NCBI GenBank assembly: GCA_013399115.1
Contig: VXAA01001518.1
Coordinates: forward strand, 545,281-609,280
DNA length: 64,000 nucleotides
DNA from: Anseranas semipalmata
Taxonomy: Eukaryota; Chordata; Aves; Anseriformes; Anseranatidae
Direction of reading: 5' to 3'
Made by a program: the position numbers and the translations under genes. The notes below the pieces were generated by a model. The model did not search any database. It saw only the letters and a list, made by a program, of their open reading frames with translations, and had not been told where the DNA came from. Within the stretch, counting starts at the first letter, position 1. Each line of letters starts with the position of its first letter. Positions 13,851 through 26,564 of this stretch are shown here, piece after piece.

Positions 13851-16559
13851 TAGAGCTAAAATATTTCTGCCATGATGCAGCTCCTTTCCATCACGAATGA
13901 ACCAAATGTAGATGTGATGTGCACCGATACACACTAAGTACAAGGAATGAAACTCCTGTTAAATGAGATCAATGGGCAGAAAAGGTGCATCCAATAAAGA
14001 ACCTTAAATAACCCCGTTGTAAGAATGAGCATTGCCATGAAAGGGTAGAAAAATGAAAGCAAGAGATGTTCAGACAAATGCATGAGGCATCTGAAAAAGA
14101 AACATCCTTTACTATCTGAACAGAATTTGTATATTAAGAGTACTAAACATACATTTTCAAGTGTAAAAGAAAACCATTCCTTTCAGCCTTTGACTGTTTA
14201 ACTCAAAACGTTCTCTTCTTTTATCAAACTATTTTTTTCAAAGGACTTGTAGAAATGCTTGCAGCAAATTGGAAGCAGCTCAAATGACAGCTACTAGTCT
14301 GTTAGCTGCAGATGGAGAGCTGAGAAAGCTGTTTTAACAAAAGAGAGAGAGAAAAAATATTAAAATAAAAGGAAAAAAAAAAGAAAAAAAAAGAAAAAAA
14401 GATGATAGTGTTTGGAGAATTCACCTTGGACAGACGGGTTAATTCAGTTCACACTGGAGTCAGTAGGGAGAAGGGTTTAGCTGTCTGTTCCCAGGAAAGA
14501 AACCCAGCCAGTGTCTTTTGTATTTTCTCTGTCATTATGGAGGATCTGGTAGTGATGCTCTGTGCTTGGGCAATGGTCCAAGGACAAATGCTTCAACCTG
14601 AGCTGAGCCTCAGAATCACTGACCAGCAGACCTGCAGACCCAACTCCTGGGTTGGGGCAGCTGCCCTAAGGGATGATGACTTTTGAGTTGATAAGAGGAA
14701 GAGTTAGTCTGCAATCTGTAAGGGATTCAAGTCAGTTTATGTTATATATAGATAGATATATACAGATGTATCCATATGCATAGCTTACAGTTTATGTGTA
14801 TAGCTTTGGTTGTTGAAGTCTAAGCAGTCAACCTAGCTTTTATAGAGATGCATAGGACCCTCTAGAAATTAACCCAGTTTATCCAAATGACTTTAGAGTT
14901 GCTTACTTCTCTCCATTGACTATGAAAGAAATTGAGATTGTGTCCCTTCAGTTAAGGAAGGAACATAAAGAAAGAACATTTGGGACAGCTGGAATTAGGT
15001 GCTACAAGCCCTGTTGTTAGGACTGAGGCCAACTGTGCTGTCCTGCATCCCTTTCTGCTGGGCATGAGAAGGTCCAAAGGACCCATGAGGAGATATCCTC
15101 ATTTGGCCTGTGTTTTAGGGTATGAGGGACTGTCCTAGTCCTGTCATCTCTCCCTAAGCATGACAGCTCCAGGACATCTCTGCAGGACCAGACTGCATGG
15201 TACAAATGTAGCAGAGGATCCAAGACGGACCTTGGTTTTCTATTCATAAGCCAGGAAAGACTGATGCTCTGGGGCAGGGGATGGTGGGTGGTGGAGGGAG
15301 GCAGGAGGCGAATCATTCATTTCCTATAGAAATGTAAAAAAAAAGAAAAAAACAACAACCTCTGGAATTGTGAATAGATTTACTAGCAAGTATACCAGGT
15401 TATTGGAAAATCATCTTTGCAGATATGGAGAATGTCTAAAGCCATTCATTTGAATTATCAATGTTATCTGGCCATCCAAAGAGTCCATTTTAAACATTTT
15501 TTTTATCTTTCTATTTTTTTCCTCCCGCTTCCCTGTGTTTTTGTTGTTATTCTCATTTCCTACTGTAAGAGTCAAGATCGGACGTTTTGTAATTAAGGAC
15601 AAGGTATATCAAAACCTTAATGATTTGCTAAGTGGATGGGGATGTGAGCTGTTGTAACATATAAAATTACAGATTCACTGTATTTCTAAGGCATGGAGTG
15701 GTGGCAGTTTATGTCAGTAGCTCTTTGCTCTAAGTGGCCATTCTCTTGCTCCTCGGACAGATAGAAGACAATCATATAACATGAAACTCATTTGGGATTT
15801 GCTTTACTGTTGCATCAAAAGGACAAAACCAAAGTCAGAGTCGCTCTTGAAATATTATTTCTAAGTTGCTGCTCTAATCGGAAAGTCCATTGTGTGAAGC
15901 AAAGGTTAGAAATACTGTGATACGTCAGCTACAGGTAAAATAGAGATAGCATGCACTCTAGCTTTCACATTTGTCTTCTGAGATTTAAAAAAATACTGTC
16001 CTCATTTGTACTAGGACTCTTTTTCTGTAATTTCCTATGACGTTACCGTTAATGGTAGTACTGTGACATCTCAAATTTGCTTAAAGGTGATCACCAGCCA
16101 TAATTTTAACAACAGCTATAGTTGTCCTCTGAAAGAGGTTAGATGGCTTCTGCCTGAAATATTAATAACTGCCTGGAGTCTTGTCTGCTTTTGCTTTGCC
16201 TCCTCCTTCCATTTGAGTAACTCAGCCAGGGCAAGGAATACCTGGGAATTTAAACAGAAAAGTCTGCACTGTAGATACAATCTCTGCCTTGCCATTTTAC
16301 ATTTTCACATCAGGTATAGGCTTACTGGTGGAAACAGGTAGTCTCTTGCTTCCTATAGATTTTGTATCTCTTTACTGCACTACTACTACCAATATAATTG
16401 TTATTATTATTAGTAATAATAATACAATGTGTTGTGGGGCATCCATTGAGCTTAGTGTTATCTTAAGACTCAGAGAGAAGTAGCCTTTCCCATGAAGATC
16501 TTGGAATCTTCATAGTCTGGATTACAAAGGAGAGGAAATATCCTGTCACTGTGAATCCA

Positions 16560-16960
16560 TCTGTCTAAGAAACAGATATACTTTATAATACAAAAATCAT
16601 AATTACACTCTAGTACATTGTAGTTACATTTTTTTTTTACATAAGATTTCCATTATATAATGAAGTACTTTACTGACTGGCCAAAAATAATTATGGTGTA
16701 AAATGACATAATTAATATACCTGCATTTAAAAATATACAGTCAGATCCTCAACTGAATTAAATTATTATCTCTCTGATGATATCAGTCTGGTTCCTGTGC
16801 ACTAAAAAGCAAATCATGGGAGCAATAATATCTCAATTATGTAGTTAACCTTCTGGTTATATTAATTAGTGATGATTAGACATGGGGAACCATAATTATG
16901 TCACGTACATAACATCTCTTTGAAATTGCATTGTGAATCCAAACAAAAAAGGCAGATGTG
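16560..16960. promoter_or_regulatory. Candidate conserved enhancer with clustered TAATTA sites
   Basis: Homeodomain-type cores recur in 400 bp: ACATAATTAATAT at 16706-16718, ATTAATTAG at 16861-16869 next to GATGATTAG, and the palindrome CATAATTATG at 16891-16900 followed by TCACGTA. There is no open frame and no recognisable repeat. The clustering is visible, but the function is inferred. Confidence 0.3.
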
Positions 16961-17820
16961 AATATCTAACCAGGTACATTTCTCAGGTCTACAACAAATC
17001 CAAAACCCAGCGACTCTCTATCTCCTATTTGAAAAGTCGCCAGTGACGATAGATCTGCTAGTGTCAAACTTGCAGAAGAAACATCAGTTTATATTTATCC
17101 TAGAAGACAAATCATTGTTTGATGCAGGGCAGAACTGTCCCATATTCTGATTTCACATAGAAAATTAATGAAAACAGGAAAAAAAAAAAAGAAAGAAAGA
17201 AAACATCTAAATCTACCTCAGTTCCTAAAGGAGGAAGCCCTGAAGCTAAAGAAATACCTCTTCACTACCTCATCATGTTTAGACATTTAACTGGAATATG
17301 AACAGCTAAAAGTCAGCATCTGCTTGAAGGAGATCCTGGCAGTCAGAGCAGTATCTGCACAGGGTCTTTCTGAAGAGTTGCTCCTCATGACTCCAACAAA
17401 GCATGGTAGATACAGCAGTGGGGAAACTTGTTTTCCTGAGGCAGCTGAGAAGACCATGGTTTTAGGAAAGGGGACTCAGAGCAAGTAGGGTTCTCTACCA
17501 CTGTCCTCTTGCCTTATTTAAGGCTGAAGATTCTCGCTCTGAAGAATGAAGAAAAGCCATCCTGAGCTAATGCTTTTCCCCCAGTATCTCAGAGATATGC
17601 TTTATCCCAGCAGACCATTCCCTCACAGGTAGGACTGCAGTAAATAATTAACATGTAGGTCATTCAGTTTAAATTTAGAAAAATACTAAACATTTCATTT
17701 TTATACAGGATTCTATCACCTACTGAAACTCACAGAAGCTCTGCAGTAGGATAGGAATTATGGACCTAAATATTTGTACAAGTCCAGGCATTATTCTCAT
17801 GTGACAATCGATAGGACATG

Positions 17821-18076
17821 AGGAAACAGTCTCAAGTTGTGCCGGGGAGGTTTAGATTGGATGTAAGGAAGAATTTCTTCACAAAGAGGGTGGTCAAACA
17901 TTGGAACGGGCTGTTCAGGGAAGCGGTGGAGTTCCCATCCCTGGAGATATTTAAGAGATATGTGGATGTGGCACTAAGGGATATGTTTTAGTGATGGGAC
18001 TCAGTAGACCAGGTTGATGGCTGGACTTCATGATCTTGAATGGTCTTTTCCGACCTAGATGATTCTATGATTCTAT
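17821..18076 (+). repeat. CR1 LINE 3' end (5'-truncated, plus strand)
   Basis: The plus strand reads the last part of CR1 ORF2 ([20 protein letters not shown] followed by [10 protein letters not shown] and a stop at about 17990). The short CR1 3' UTR follows, ending in CTAGATGATTCTATGATTCTAT at about 18056-18076. The 5' truncation and the tail are typical of avian CR1 insertion. Confidence 0.92.
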
Positions 18077-18337
18077 TCCTGTCATTCAGATAGCAGCATC
18101 TTGCTCTGCATGAAAAGAACAAGTGCAGATGAACAACACAGAATTTTCATTAATATTAATCCTTTAAAAGTGAATGTCAGAAGAAACAGTGTATTTTTTG
18201 AATAAACAGATGTTCTTAAATGAACATTTTGCAAATGTCAGGTTGAATCTTTCCAAAGCTGCCAGAATTCAGATTGTGCATGTATTCTGTGTAGCTTTGC
18301 ACTGCGAGGCACTTAATGGTTGTTACCCATGTTATTG

Positions 18338-18338
<1 letters not shown>

Positions 18339-18370
<32 letters not shown>

Positions 18371-18372
18371 TA
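18339..18372 (+). repeat. (ATT)n trinucleotide microsatellite
   Basis: About eleven perfect ATT units. Confidence 0.95.
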
Positions 18373-21310
18373 AGTAGATTGACATTTAAAGCCTGACTTG
18401 TAAATCTGTCACTGGTAATTCTGGGAAACTTTACTTTGCAAACTTTTTCATTTCCATTCACAGAATTATTATTTGATGCATTGTTTGTTTCTGCTGTTCT
18501 ACCAGCAAGGGACAGTGGTACAATATGGACCATTGTTATGCATTGCCCCACAGAATTAATAACCTTGGGGTCTTCAATAGATCTCCTGTAAGGTATTGGA
18601 TCACTTCACAGTAAACCAGGTTCAATAGAAAACTCTGCCCCATGAAGATCCCAGTTCTGTGAGGCCCTGGGCATATCATGGGAAGCGTAAGATGTCGTCA
18701 GTTGACACTGCCATTCAAGGGACTAAAGGCACATGGCTCTTTGCAGGTTGTAACCCTGTAGGACTTTGGTAAATCATGCTTCCCATCTTTTAGTTGATCA
18801 AAGTGTAAAACTGTTCCCTAATATTTTCCAACAACTGCTGGTAAGCAGCTATTCTCTATTTCCAATTCAGTTTGAGATTCCTGAATGAAATTTCTGTAGA
18901 AGGTTAGTTAAGTGTATTCTTTTTCGGCATGAAGTTTGTTCAATATAATGTTATAGGAGCAATCCCTGGAAATATTTCATTTCAAAAGAGGTGGTTTTTT
19001 TTTGTTGTTCTTTTGCTCTTGGCGGTGGCTGTGACAAGAGCGACAGCACAAAACACAACAGAAAGTTGTAAACATTACTTTTCCTTAGACAGCAAACTCC
19101 TAAATTTCCACCATCTTAGATGGGAAACTGAGCCACTATGCTTTCAGAAACCCCTACCCTTCTCTAATCCTGGGGCTGCAGCGTACGTTTGAATTAAGCA
19201 CAATGCTACTGCTTTTCCAGTCGATGCACCTAGGATGTATGGATGCTGACGCTTTCCAGGTCAGCCTGAAGATGAGCTTCTCCTACAGGCACTATTTAGT
19301 GCTCCTTGGGAGTAACAGCTTGGGGATCCGTCAAGCAAAGAGTATGTGCCCTGATCTCCACAGATGTCTGAAAAGGGATACCAGCAGAGGAATAAACAAT
19401 CAACAGAAGGTGCTTTTCACCACTTCAGCGTTGTTGTTTTTTTTTGCCTTCACTTCATCTTGCTGCACAAAGCAAAGCAGTGCCATTTGGCCCTCTTGAT
19501 GCACACCTTCTGACACCCAACAAAAATGTTGCCATAATCTGATAACAAGCATGGGTTTTTCCTTTGCCACTGTCCATCTTTTCTCCATCTTGCCACACAG
19601 ATCTTTTTCCTGAGCCTACACCCCTCACTCAGGCCAGAAGCAAGGAACAAAGAAAACAGTTTCAGGTCCTCTTCTCTGGTCCTGAAGACAATAGGCATGG
19701 TCCAGCCCAATCCCTACAGTTAAACTCCATTTTTCCCCAAAATGAATGCTGCATCCAAACCACACCATTTCATCAAACCACCAAAATATGTCTAGGATAT
19801 GCATGGACGAGTGAGAATTGGCACAGATAAAACTTTCTGGGGCCATTGTCATGATTTAACAGTGCAGGTGAATGAATTAGAAGTTTTAGCATGGCTTTGT
19901 TTATTTGCATTAATGAAGTTGAAGCAATTGTGCAATTCCTTGGGGTCTTTTACCTCATTCTTCCCTTTTGCATGTGGATTCTTGACCATCCACTCCAATC
20001 CACTCCTTTCTACCTCAGCCAGCTGCTCCAGAGATGGTGGGCGCAGGACCAAAAAAGCAGAAGCCTGCCCCCTTGGTTAGGGGCATGGATGCATGGGCAG
20101 GGGACAGATGAAATAGGAGGCAGAGGGTTGGGAGATGCATTTACCTGAAGGACTTTTCTTGAGAGAAAGAGCAAGAAAATGTAGTTTTCTGGGGGAAGGG
20201 TGAGTTTTAAGAAAAATATAAGACCCTACTCCAAATCTTAACTCTAGCTTGTGGATTTGCATACTTAGTTATCTCTTACTGTAGCAGAGGCTACAGTAGT
20301 ACCCTAGGCTTGAGTACTACAAGCATGAATGGAATTTAAGAAATTAACTGCAAAAACACAGAGATATGTCCACGGATAAGGTTTTCTGACATCGAAAAGC
20401 AAGCATGAAGGTTTGGGGGGCTCGGCTGCCTCTGCTGAGACTTTGCATAGAGTCATAACTGGGGTTCAGAACTGCAATATGGTGAACCTCTGGCAGACAT
20501 GGATGTGATTGCACGAAACACCGCTGCCTCTGCAAGCCATTTTGGGCACATTTCCATCTTCCTTTCCAACATACCTTCCTAGCAAACTCATTAACTACAC
20601 AGATGTGCTAAATGTGCTGGAACAGAAATGAGAACGGAAGTACTGAAAACAATTCTGCTAAAAGAACTGGGTTTTATGTCCATTCTTTGGCTGCACCTTC
20701 TCCTGCTAGGATGCAACACAAAGGAAATCTCTGCAGCTGATCTTGGACTTCACAAACTGAGGGATTATACACTACAGATACTGACAGCCCCTTTGCTTAC
20801 AACCTGGCAAACACCACAGCTGTAATCTCCTCTCTGCGATAAAGTCCATCAATCTTATTCTTACACCAAGCCATTCCCCTCTGCCCCTCCGACAGAGCTG
20901 GGAGAGAAGCCCTCCTGAGGAAGGATGCTAAAATCTTTCCTTCCTCATTTTCCTCCTATTTTAACTTACTCTTTTGGCTGGCCTCCCATTCAAGTTAGGT
21001 CAACACATATCCACTTTCTGTGCTGAGCTGACTAGTTTTCAATAACAATTTCTCCTTCATTTTGTAACAGAGATCAATAAAACTGCCCCTCTCACATATT
21101 GGCTGAGATTCCAGCAACGTCATTCGCTCTTTATTGTTGCTACTGCTTTGTTTTGTTTCCTTTTCCTTTTTTTTTTTTTTTTTTGGCAAGGCACAGATCA
21201 ATTTAACAAGATGAAAACGACTTAGACTTTCACTCAAGGTAAAATCTGCACTTTATAACCCAGGATGTAATTTACAATCCTGTCATTAAGCTCTGTTAAT
21301 CCTGTTATTA

Positions 21311-21859
<549 letters not shown>

Positions 21860-22607
21860 TCACCGTGATACTGATTGAATCTGCCCTTCTTTCACAGACA
21901 GGCTGAGAGCTTGACTCAAAGGCCACTGCAGTCAATAGGATTCGTGCCATTCACTTCAGTGGTCTTTGGGTCACATCCTCGGTCCCTGCCACACCTCTCT
22001 CTGTTTCTTATTCGTTATAGACTCATTTGCAATTCTGTGCTGCAGTTCAGGGACTGCCCAGATACTCACTGCAGTCCCAGATGTTCAGGGACAGAAATGT
22101 TGCATGCAAGCTCCTCATGCCAGGGAGAAGAGTGCTTTTCCATGTTTTAACTTGACAGACAACAACAAATCTCCAATTACTGAAGTACAATAAGTTTGAT
22201 ATAAGATCGGTTTCTGGAAGATTTGTGATTTCCTGGCACTCAGAAAATGGTTTTAAAGAGTTGGAAATGTATAGAAAAATGATGACCTGTGTCCTCAGTA
22301 CAAGGATGGAAATGTAGATGGATCCTCAAAATTTAATAGCTACTCTTGTTCTAGAACAATATAAAATCAGACTCTGAATTGTTTATTTGAGATTTCATAG
22401 ATTTCTATTGATGACACAGAAATAAGAATATGCCTTAGCCCTTGATTTAGCTATGATTATGTACATATATATATATTCCAAGAACATAAACCTTACCTGG
22501 TCTCACTTACTTCAGTATATGCTAGGACATAAAGAATCCATGAAAATCAATAAAGGAAACATCTGGTACATTCAGGAGGATCAGCCCCCATCTATTTACC
22601 AGACTAG

Positions 22608-22610
<3 letters not shown>

Positions 22611-22647
<37 letters not shown>
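22611..22647 (+). repeat. Poly(T), 37 nt, next to assembly gap
   Basis: A pure T run that precedes the N gap at 22670 by 22 bases. It probably contributed to the assembly break. Confidence 0.9.
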
Positions 22648-22648
<1 letters not shown>

Positions 22649-22669
22649 ATATTTTTTCTCTCCTCTTTT

Positions 22670-23033
22670 NNNNNNNNNNNNNNNNNNNNNNNNNNNNNNN
22701 NNNNNNNNNNNNNNNNNNNNNNNNNNNNNNNNNNNNNNNNNNNNNNNNNNNNNNNNNNNNNNNNNNNNNNNNNNNNNNNNNNNNNNNNNNNNNNNNNNNN
22801 NNNNNNNNNNNNNNNNNNNNNNNNNNNNNNNNNNNNNNNNNNNNNNNNNNNNNNNNNNNNNNNNNNNNNNNNNNNNNNNNNNNNNNNNNNNNNNNNNNNN
22901 NNNNNNNNNNNNNNNNNNNNNNNNNNNNNNNNNNNNNNNNNNNNNNNNNNNNNNNNNNNNNNNNNNNNNNNNNNNNNNNNNNNNNNNNNNNNNNNNNNNN
23001 NNNNNNNNNNNNNNNNNNNNNNNNNNNNNNNNN
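22670..23033. other. Assembly gap (364 N)
   Basis: A run of N in PTCHD4 intron 1, about 0.9 kb upstream (in gene orientation) of exon 2. Its content is unknown. Confidence 1.
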
Positions 23034-24690
23034 TTGTAAATGGGATTAAAGTTCTCAGATTTCTTTCCTCTTGTATTTAATGAAAACAAAAAATTCTCAA
23101 GCCAGTTAATATATAAAATGTCTTGCAGCAGTGAGGTCACATGAGATAATACTCTTTGCCTAGATGTGCTATGGCAATGAGCTGACCGACAGCTTAAATT
23201 TGGGAGATGCTCTGGCCTACACACACACAGAAACTGTTATCTGCAAAAGACCAGAAGCATTTGGGAAGGTGCTTTTATCATTTTTCATGCCCAACATTAA
23301 CCATTTCTAGAAACACCTGTGCTGTACAAAGGTCACTACCTGAAATTGCCAGGCCTGTGCAGGAGGTTACACCTGCTGTTCATCATGATTCCTATCCTAA
23401 GGAAAAATCAATGAAGCAAGGTACCGGGGTTTATGAAACATAGATGTCTTCTGGGACATCCGCTCATACAACATACAGTGCTGAAAATGCTTTATACACT
23501 CACCTTGTCTTGTCTCTTGGTATGCAAAGGAGGCAATCCTCCCACTGAGAAATTTCTGACTATGCTTGCTTTCATGGCAGGAACTCATACTGTTTCTAGC
23601 ATTTGCCCAGGGAATGTGACAAAGTGCTTTTCAGAAGTTCATTTTTTCCCTATTCCCAGTTGTTATTTCCCATTGAAATAATGGCTTCTGGCGAGATATC
23701 CTGGCACTAGCTGACACAAAAGGTGATTTGCAGTCTAATGCCAGCTTCTCAAATCACCTGAAGGCTCATTACAAATGTCATATAAGCAGAAACAGCTAGC
23801 ACAGAGGGGCAGCTGGTGCTGTTTGGTCTCCAAAAATTCTCCTCTCTGGCATTTCATGCGAGAAACCTATTTTGATTCAGTATTTCTACTTTTTTTTTTT
23901 TTTTTCTAAGGAGGGTCATACCTAATACTCATACACTCACAGAAGGTATGTTTCCAAGTTGGTAATTAAGGCTTGAGCAATGCAGTCCCTGCTCCCATCA
24001 GATGCAACTCTGCAGTTAAAATCCCCTTTGGCACTGCTTTGAAATTTTAGGGAGAAATGTCATATTTCCTCAGTATATATGCAGTATTGACATTCAAACA
24101 TTTTCAGTCACTGCAGGATACTTTAGCAGCACAGCTCCCATCTCAGACAATGGACTGTAATTCAGATTTCATTGATTCACTATGCAGCATGCACCACAAG
24201 GTTACGGGAAACTTTGCGATGACCATCTGCCTTCCTCTGTGAAAGTGCACCGAACGACGGCAACATTTCAAAAGAGGCAACAGAGCAGGCACAAATAAAT
24301 CATGTTCTGCCGTATCTCCCATGAAACAGAAGATAACGGCTATTTGTTACACTGATGTACAATAGGGCACCCAGCTCGTATGTCAGCAAAATAGAGAGAG
24401 AGCTTTCAGAGGGAATCAAGGAAATCACAGATGCTGAATTTCTTTGAGGTCGTTTTGTTCATCCCCTTCCCTTCAAAGACTTCCTAGTTATGCAAGTGTT
24501 TTGCCTTTGATGCTTTTATAGCATGCAAATATAAATCTGCCACCATGGCATTTGGGAAAATGGGGCCCTTTTCTAATACAGCTCACATGCGGGCTTTGCC
24601 AAATGCTCCAAGAGAGATATAGGTCCTAGGCAGGGCTAACACATCAATGGTTACAACCTTAGCAAGAAAGAAAGGAGTGAAAAAATATTG

Positions 24691-24735
24691 CCATTCATCC
24701 CATTTTGCAGATGGGGACGGAAGTGTGGGAAAATG
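24691..24735 (+). repeat. Possible MIR-like fragment
   Basis: CATCCCATTTTGCAGATGGG at about 24696-24715 recalls the MIR segment ATCCCCATTTTACAGATGGG. The match is short. Confidence 0.3.
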
Positions 24736-25013
24736 GAGACCCAGGATAGCCACCTTAACCTTCAGCATTTCCTAGTGGCCTCCAAGCCAGGGACCTACTA
24801 GCGCTCTGTGTCTCATAGGCACTTCAGGGGAGTTATTCAGCAGCCCAGGTTCTCAGTTGTCCTCCAGCACCACCTTGAAGGAGACATGAATGGCTAAGCA
24901 TGTGGACTAAGGCTTGGGAAACAAAATGAGGTCATGGTGACCTCTATAGATGAGGCCTGAAGACCAAACAAGTGCTGAAGAGCATCCCTCATTCTGCCTA
25001 TTTCCTCAGTGGA

Positions 25014-25063
25014 AACAAAACAAAACAAAACAAAACAAAAACAAAACAAAACAAAACAAAACA
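25014..25063 (+). repeat. (CAAAA)n microsatellite
   Basis: About ten CAAAA units with one longer A run at 25036-25040. Confidence 0.95.
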
Positions 25064-26151
25064 CTTTCTGCCATTAACTGGCACCTCTTTCCTTGTGTAT
25101 GTCTACATGATGCTGCTTTTAATTTCATAACAATAGTTTCATGTTTGATCTTGTACACAGGACAGCAGACCCCCAAAATAGAATGTTAATGATATTTATT
25201 GGCTGTGCACTATTTTACACCCATGTGTCTCCAAGGTATCTACAACACAAGATGATAACTTTCTTTGGCAAGGTCACAAGCATGGCTGGAGCCTGAATTT
25301 CAGATTCCCAGACTGTATCTATGTGTCTTCCTTTTCTTTCTTTCTTTTTATTTATTTATTTTTAAGTCTAATGAAAACTTCACGGTCTCTGTTCTCCTAG
25401 AGGACAAAATGGCCCATTGTCCATTCTGATGGCAGCCAATTCTTTCCAGATCTGAGCATGTTTAAAAATAGTATGAAGTATAAATGACTTGCTGGGGCAT
25501 GTGATATTTGATCTTAAACAGGTTGCCAAGTAAAAAATCTTTGCTTCAGCGGAGACTGTTGTATTGGTTTTTGCTCACTGCTGTCTTCCTAGATACCCCA
25601 AAGCCACTTAACAGGACGTCACAGGTTGAAAACAGTTACTGCTATTGAGCTAAATATCTTTTACCGGTGCTAATTAGGCACATATCCTCTGTGCATTTAG
25701 CCCAAAGGGGTACCAGCAATGCTCCCTTACTACTAAATTACACTCGGACCCTTTTCCCTGACTCCCATCCCTAATCCGGTGTGGTCCCTGCCTGCTGTTT
25801 TGCCAGACCCGGACAGGATGCCTGCCTTGAATGACACTGTCCTCCACCAGCTTCCCTCTTACAGGAAAAACGAGGGATTTAAGGCATTTTTGAGAGGCAA
25901 GAATACAATATTAGCTCCTGCCTTCTCACCGCCCTACTCAGTGGAGCCTGGGGGGGATCAAAACTCATTTCAGATCCCTGTCAAGGAGCAGAGGAGTCCT
26001 TGCACCCTACTGCCAGATTATTCCCATCCTAAGCACCTTTGCAGGGCCTTTGCCAGCCAATTTCTCTCTATTTTTTCTTTCTTTCTTTTTTTTTTTTCTT
26101 TGACTGATACCTCTTCTCAACTGAAGTGATAGATAATTATCAATCTACATT

Positions 26152-26276
26152 ACAGTGGACGTGGCACTTAGGGACATAGTTTAGTGGTGGACTTGGTCAT
26201 GTTAGATTGGTGGTTGGACCTGATGATCTTAAAGGTCTTTTCCAACCTAAATAATTCTATGATTCTATGATTCTAT
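26152..26276 (+). repeat. CR1 LINE 3' tail (short, plus strand)
   Basis: It starts in the last codons of ORF2 (VDVALRDIV, then a stop), continues through the CR1 3' UTR, and ends in three ATTCTATG-type units at 26251-26276. It lies in PTCHD4 intron 1. Confidence 0.9.
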
Positions 26277-26511
26277 AGCAATACTTGGATAAAGAATGAA
26301 ATCCTGGTTAAACTCTATTTTATCTTAAAAGCTAGAAATGTTCAACAGAAAGCAACCAGAGATGTCTGTAAGATCAATGAAGCTGTTTCTTGCCATGATA
26401 AGGACATTCTTATTCTACCAAATACAGGTCATAGAAAATATTACACTAAAATCCACTCAGGTTAGGATGAAGTTGGTTGCTTTTGTTCACCTAAGTTTTT
26501 TGATGTAAAAA

Positions 26512-26564
26512 CAAACAAAAAAATGAACAACAACAACAAAACGAACCAACAACAACAACAAAAA
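26512..26564 (+). repeat. (AAC)n-rich imperfect microsatellite
   Basis: Interrupted AAC/CAA units within an A-rich stretch. Confidence 0.8.

Noticed and set aside
22453..23224. Open frames spanning the gap at 22670-23033
   Set aside because: An artefact of the N run and the adjacent poly(T).
25255..25330. Possible MIR end (GCAAGGTCACAAGCATGGCT)
   Set aside because: It shares a few words with the MIR family, but the match is too short and too diverged to list.
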